DNA from: Aphrophora alni | Lineage: Eukaryota; Arthropoda; Insecta; Hemiptera; Aphrophoridae | Length of the DNA stretch: 64,000 nucleotides | NCBI GenBank assembly: GCA_963513935.1 | Contig: OY740767.1 | Coordinates: 154,634,431 to 154,698,430, forward strand | Direction: 5' to 3' | Shown here: positions 59,483-64,000 of the stretch, piece after piece | Layout of the letters: every line of letters begins with the position of its first letter | Numbering within the stretch: the first letter of the stretch is position 1 | Translations under genes and position numbers: made by a program | The notes under the pieces: generated by a model | What the model was told of the DNA's origin: nothing | The model's database searches: none | What the model saw: the letters and a program-made list of their open reading frames with translations, nothing else

Positions 59483-61327
59483 GACTCCAATATGTATTGC
59501 TTCGAGGCTTGCTAGAACCTAGACGACTCGACGTCAAGAAAGCCATGTGTAACAAACTTACTCTACTGGGCAAGACCTCTTGATCTAACAATACAATTTA
59601 AGATTCCCTACAAACCCGAGTGAAGACTCCAATATGTATTGCTTCGAGGCTTGCTAGAACCTAGACGACTAAGAAAGCCATGTGTAACAAACTTACTCTA
59701 CTGGGCAAGACCTCTTGATCTAACAATACAATTTAAGATTCCCTACAAACCCGAGTGAAGACTCCAATATGTATTGCTTCGAGACTCGCTAGAACCTAGA
59801 CGACTCGACGTCAAGAAAGCCATGTGTAACAAACTTACTCTACTGGGCATGACCTCTTGATCTAACAATACAATTTAAGATTCCCTACAAACCCGAGTGA
59901 AGACTCCAATAAGTATTGCTTCGAGACTCGCTAGAACCTAGACGACTCGACGTCAAGAAAGCCATGTGTAACAATTGTTTTAACAAACTTACTCTACTGG
60001 GCAAGACCTCTTGATATAACAATACAATTTAAGATTCCCTACAAACCCGAGTGAAGACTCCAATATGTATTGCTTCGAGACTCGCTAGAACCTAGACGAC
60101 TCGACGTCAAGAAAGCCATGTGTAACAAACTTACTCTACTGGGCAAGACCTCTTGATCTAACAATACAATTTAAGATTCCCTACAAACCCAAGTGAAGAC
60201 TCCAATATGTATTGCTTCGAGACTCGCTAGAACCTAGACGACTTGACGTCAAGAAAGCCATGTGTAACAAACTTACTCTACTGGGCAAGACCTCTTGAAA
60301 TAACAATACAATTTAAGATTCCCTACAAACCCGAGTGAAGACTCCAATATGTATTGCTTCGAGACTCACTAGAACCTAGACGACTTGACGTCAAGAAAGC
60401 CATGTGTAACAAACTTACTCTACTGGGCAAGACCTCTTGAAATAACAATACAATTTAAGATTCCCTACAAACCCGAGTGAAGACTCCAATATGTATTGCT
60501 TCGAGACTCGCTAGAACCTAGACGACTTGACGTCAAGAAAGCCATGTGTAACAAACTTACTCTACTGGGCAAGACCTCTTGATCTAACAATACAATTTAA
60601 GATTCCCTACAAACCCGAGTGAAGACTGTGATATGTATTGCTTCGAGACTCGCTAGAACCTAGACGACTCGACGTCAAGAAAGCCATGTGTAACAAACTT
60701 ACTCTACTGGGCAAGACCTCTTGATCTAACAATACAATTTAAGATTCCCTACAAACCCGAGTGAAGACTCCAATATGTATTGCTTCGAGACTCGCTAGAA
60801 CCTAGACGACTCGAGGTCAAGAAAGCCATGTGTATCAAACTTACTCTACTGGGCAAGACCTCTTGATCTAACAATACAATTTAAGATTCCCTACAAACCC
60901 GAGTGAAGACTCCAATATGTATTGCTTCGAGACTCACTAGAACCTAGACGACTTGACGTCAAGAAAGCCATGTGTAACAAACTTACTCTACTGGGCAAGA
61001 CCTCTTGATCTAACAATACAATTTAAGATTCCCTACAAACCCGAGTGAAGACTCCAATATGTATTGCTTCGAGACTCGCTAGAACCTAGACGACTCGACG
61101 TCAAGAAAGCCATGTGTAACAAACTTACTCTACTGGGCAAGACCTCTTGATCTAACAATACAATTTAAGATTCCCTACAAACCCAAGTGAAGACTTCAAT
61201 ATGTATTGCTTCGAGACTCGCTAGAACCTAGACGACTCGACGTCAAGAAAGCCATGTGTAACAAACTTACTCTACTGGGCAAGACCTCTTGATCTAACAA
61301 TACAATTTAAGATTCCCTACAAACCCG
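59483..61327. repeat. 142-bp satellite, 13 units
   Basis: Unit starts (GACTCCAATATG or variants) lie at 59483, 59625, 59760, 59902, 60056 and then every 142 bp to 61192. The second unit is 135 bp because it lacks CGACGTC, and the fourth is 154 bp through a 12-bp insertion. Remaining variation is single-base (GACTCG/GACTCA, GACTCGACG/GACTTGACG). The last unit stops at ACAAACCCG. Units contain TCGACGTCAAGAAAGCC and CTCTTGATCTAACAATAC. No coding frame runs through it. Confidence 0.97.
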
Positions 61328-61978
61328 GAAGATCCAATTTTTGAGCATTACAATTCAAGGTACTGTTTTTATTACATGGTATGGTCAGGCTGGGTAAGAA
61401 CCGCTATGGCGACCATCAACTTGTTTTTTTATAAGGTTATGAGACCACAAAGTTTCTCGCCTTCCAAAAATATGAATTTTCACTTTTGTAATAACATTTT
61501 TGTTCAAAAAAAATTTTGGTTGGTTTTATTTGTTATCGGAGAGGAGTAAGTGAGAAAGTTTATCCAATGACGATCTGTACATATTATTAATTCCAAGGAG
61601 TAGGTCTACAAATGCACAATGCAATGAAAGTCGAGTTCTATCTATGTCAGCTTATAACCTACATGTCTATGTGTGAATTAGTTATTACACAACACGAATA
61701 ATATAAGTCATGCCTACATATAATATGATATTCTTATAAAAATAAACTAACTATCTTACGTGAGACCAAATTTTAATCATATACAAAACACAAGGCATCA
61801 TCTACCCAAAAACACAACAATGAGGGCCAAAATTCAATTTCTCCTTTTAAAACGATGATTTCCAAACTAGAATATTTCAGTGATGGATGGCTACCATATT
61901 TTGATAATCCCTTTTTATAAAACTCGATAGAAATTATTTGAGAAAGTCGAAATTTTAAATTTTTATACAAGTATTCAT
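61328..61978. other. AT-rich spacer between two satellites
   Basis: No gene. 61393-61440 (GGCTGGGTAAGAACC, ACCATCAACTTGTTTTT, TATAAGG) matches 23273-23325, a further dispersed-repeat piece. 61328-61360 matches the right flank of the single-monomer relative at 36465-36490. Confidence 0.5.
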
Positions 61979-64000
61979 AGTTGTGCTAGTTCTTTTTGCC
62001 ATCATTCCTGTGAGTTGTAATCACACCTCATTAAACAAACACATGGATGTTTGAACTTGTCATTAGTTTTGCTAGTTCTTCTTGCCATCATTCCTGTCAG
62101 TTGTAATCAAGGCTCTTTAAACAAACACATGGATGTTTGAACTTGTCATTAGTTGTGCTAGTTCTTCTCGCCATCATTCCTGTCAGTTGTAATCTCATTA
62201 AACAAACACATGGATGTTTGAACTTGTCATTAGTTGTGCTAGTTCTTCTCGCCATCATTCCTGTCAGTTGTAATCAATGCTCTTTAAGCAAACACATGGA
62301 TGTTTGAACTTGTCATTAGTTGTGCTAGTTCTTCTCGCCATCATTCCTGTCAGTTGTAATCATATCTCATTAAACAAACACATGTATGTTTGAACTTGTC
62401 ATTAGTTGTGCTAGTTCTTCTTGCCATCATTCCTGTCAGTTGTAATCATATCTCATTAAGCAAACACATGGATGTTTGAACTTGTCATTAGTTGTGCTAG
62501 TTCTTCTTGCCATCATTCCTGTCAGTTGTAATCATATCTCATTAAGCAAACACATGGATGTTTGTACTTGTCATTGGTTGTGCTAGTTCTTCTCGCCATC
62601 TTTCCTGTCAGTTGTACTCAAGGCTCTTTAAACAAACACATGGATGTTTGAACTTGTCATTAGTTGTGCTAGTTCTTCTTGTCATCATTCCTGTCAGTTG
62701 TAATCATATCTCATTAAGCAAACACATGGATGTTTGAACTTGTCATTAGTTGTGCTAGTTCTTCTTGCCATCATTCCTGTCAGTTGTAATCATATCTCAT
62801 TAAGCAAACACATGGATGTTTGAACTTGTCATTAGTTGTGCTAGTTCTTCTTGCCATCATTCCTGTCAGTTGTAATCATATCTCATTAAGCAAACACATG
62901 GATGTTTGAACTTGTCATTAGTTGTGCTAGTTCTTCTCGCCATCATTCCTGTCAGTTGTAATCATATCTCATTAAGCAAACACATGGATGTTTGAACTTG
63001 TCATTAGTTGTGCTAGTTCTTCTTGCCATCATTCCTGTCAGTTGTAATCATATCTCACTAAGCAAACACATGGATGTTTGAACTTGTCATTAGTTGTACT
63101 AGTTCTTCTTGCCATCATTCCTGTCAGTTGTAATCATATCTCATTAAGCAAACACATGGATGTTTGTACTTGTCATTAGTTGTGCTAGTTCTTCTTGCCA
63201 TCATTCCTGTCAGTTGTAATCATATCTCATTAAGCAAACACATGGATGTTTGAACTTGTCATTAGTTGTACTAGTTCTTCTTGCCATCATTCCTGTCAGT
63301 TGTAATCATATCTCATTAAGCAAACACATGGATGTTTGTACTTGTCATTGGTTGTGCTAGTTCTTCTCGCCATCTTTCCTGTCAGTTGTACTCAAGGCTC
63401 ATTAAACAAACACATGGATGTTTGAACTTGTCATTAGTTTTGCTAGTTCTTCTTGCCATCATTCCTGTCAGTTGTAATCAAAGCTCTTTAAACAAACACA
63501 TGGATGTTTGAATTTGTCATTAGTTGTGCTAGTTCTTCTTGCCATCATTCCTGTCAGTTGTAATCATATCTCATTAAGCAAACACATGGATGTTTGAACT
63601 TGTCATTAGTTGTGCTAGTTCTTCTCGCCATCATTCCTGTCAGTTGTAATCATATCTCATTAAACAAACACATGGATGTTTGAACTTGTCATTAGTTGTG
63701 CTAGTTCTTCTCGCCATCATTCCTGTCAGTTGTAATCAAGGCTCATTAAACAAACACATGGATGTTTGAACTTGTCATTAGTTTTGCTAGTTCTTCTTGC
63801 CATCATTCCTGTCAGTTGTAATCAAAGCTCTTTAAACAAACACATGGATGTTTGAAGTTGTCATTAGTTGTGCTAGTTCTTCTTGCCATCATTCCTGTCA
63901 GTTGTAATCATATCTCATTAAGCACACACATGGATGTTTGAACTTGTCATTAGTTGTGCTAGTTCTTCTTGCCATCATTCCTGTCAGTTGTAATCAACTT
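61979..64000. repeat. 86-bp satellite, about 23 units, open at the right edge
   Basis: Units carry TTGTGCTAGTTCTTCT, GCCATCATTCCTGTCAGTTG and AAACACATGGATGTTTGAAC. The usual period is 86 bp, for example from 62408 to 62494. The variable part is the segment after GTAATCA (TATCTCATTAAG, AGGCTCTTTAAA, AAGCTCTTTAAA, ACACCTCATTAAA). One early unit lacks several bases there. The final bases AATCAACTT differ from all other units, so the array may end near the window edge or continue as a new variant. Confidence 0.96.

Noticed and set aside
61979..64000. CRISPR-like array
   Set aside because: Whole units are near-identical without unique spacers, no cas genes exist, and the DNA is eukaryotic in style.

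Overview
This window looks like intergenic or intronic DNA from an arthropod nuclear genome, most likely an insect. It is strongly AT-rich, has no dense gene row, and carries a short TTAGG-type telomeric run (55071-55100). It also holds fragments of a Jockey-type LINE, a Penelope-like element with a GIY-YIG nuclease, two other truncated LINEs and degenerate IS630/mariner-type transposases. A hemipteran would fit the style of the transposase relics, but that is only a guess. I see no bacterial genes, operons, rRNA, complete tRNA or CRISPR array.

About one fifth of the window is tandem repeat in six unrelated arrays. They are a 41-bp satellite entering from the left edge (1-4962), a 51-bp array (31857-33484), an indel-free 76-bp array of 26 units (50785-52760), an 18-bp minisatellite (53561-54444), a 142-bp satellite (59483-61327) and an 86-bp satellite running off the right edge (61979-64000). 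A diverged single-monomer relative of the 142-bp satellite lies at 36170-36490, so that array may have grown from one segment of a dispersed repeat.

Three LINE insertions can be delimited to the base by target-site duplications: 9211-9336 (15-bp TSD), 16532-16921 (12-bp TSD) and 56874-58723 (14-bp TSD). All are 5'-truncated and on the minus strand. The last keeps an intact Jockey-type reverse transcriptase frame. A 5'-truncated Penelope-like element (28395-29352, minus) keeps its GIY-YIG domain and a decayed hammerhead-like motif 3' of it. DDE transposase remnants lie at 49959-50290 and 37545-37690. At least two families of degenerate dispersed repeats recur throughout.

The only host coding sequence I can support is a probable terminal exon on the plus strand (40394-40657, 87 codons plus stop). 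It follows a canonical splice acceptor and is followed by an AT-rich 3' UTR with several AATAAA signals. Two candidate 5' exons or promoters lie far upstream on the same strand. One is near 5660-6151, with a cluster of CGATA/TATCGATA motifs, a CpG-containing stretch, a TATA box and a consensus splice donor. The other is near 10690-10777, with CpG-containing sequence and a consensus donor. If they belong to the same gene, most of the window is intron, but the sequence does not prove this. Most other short open frames are repeat periodicity or chance.
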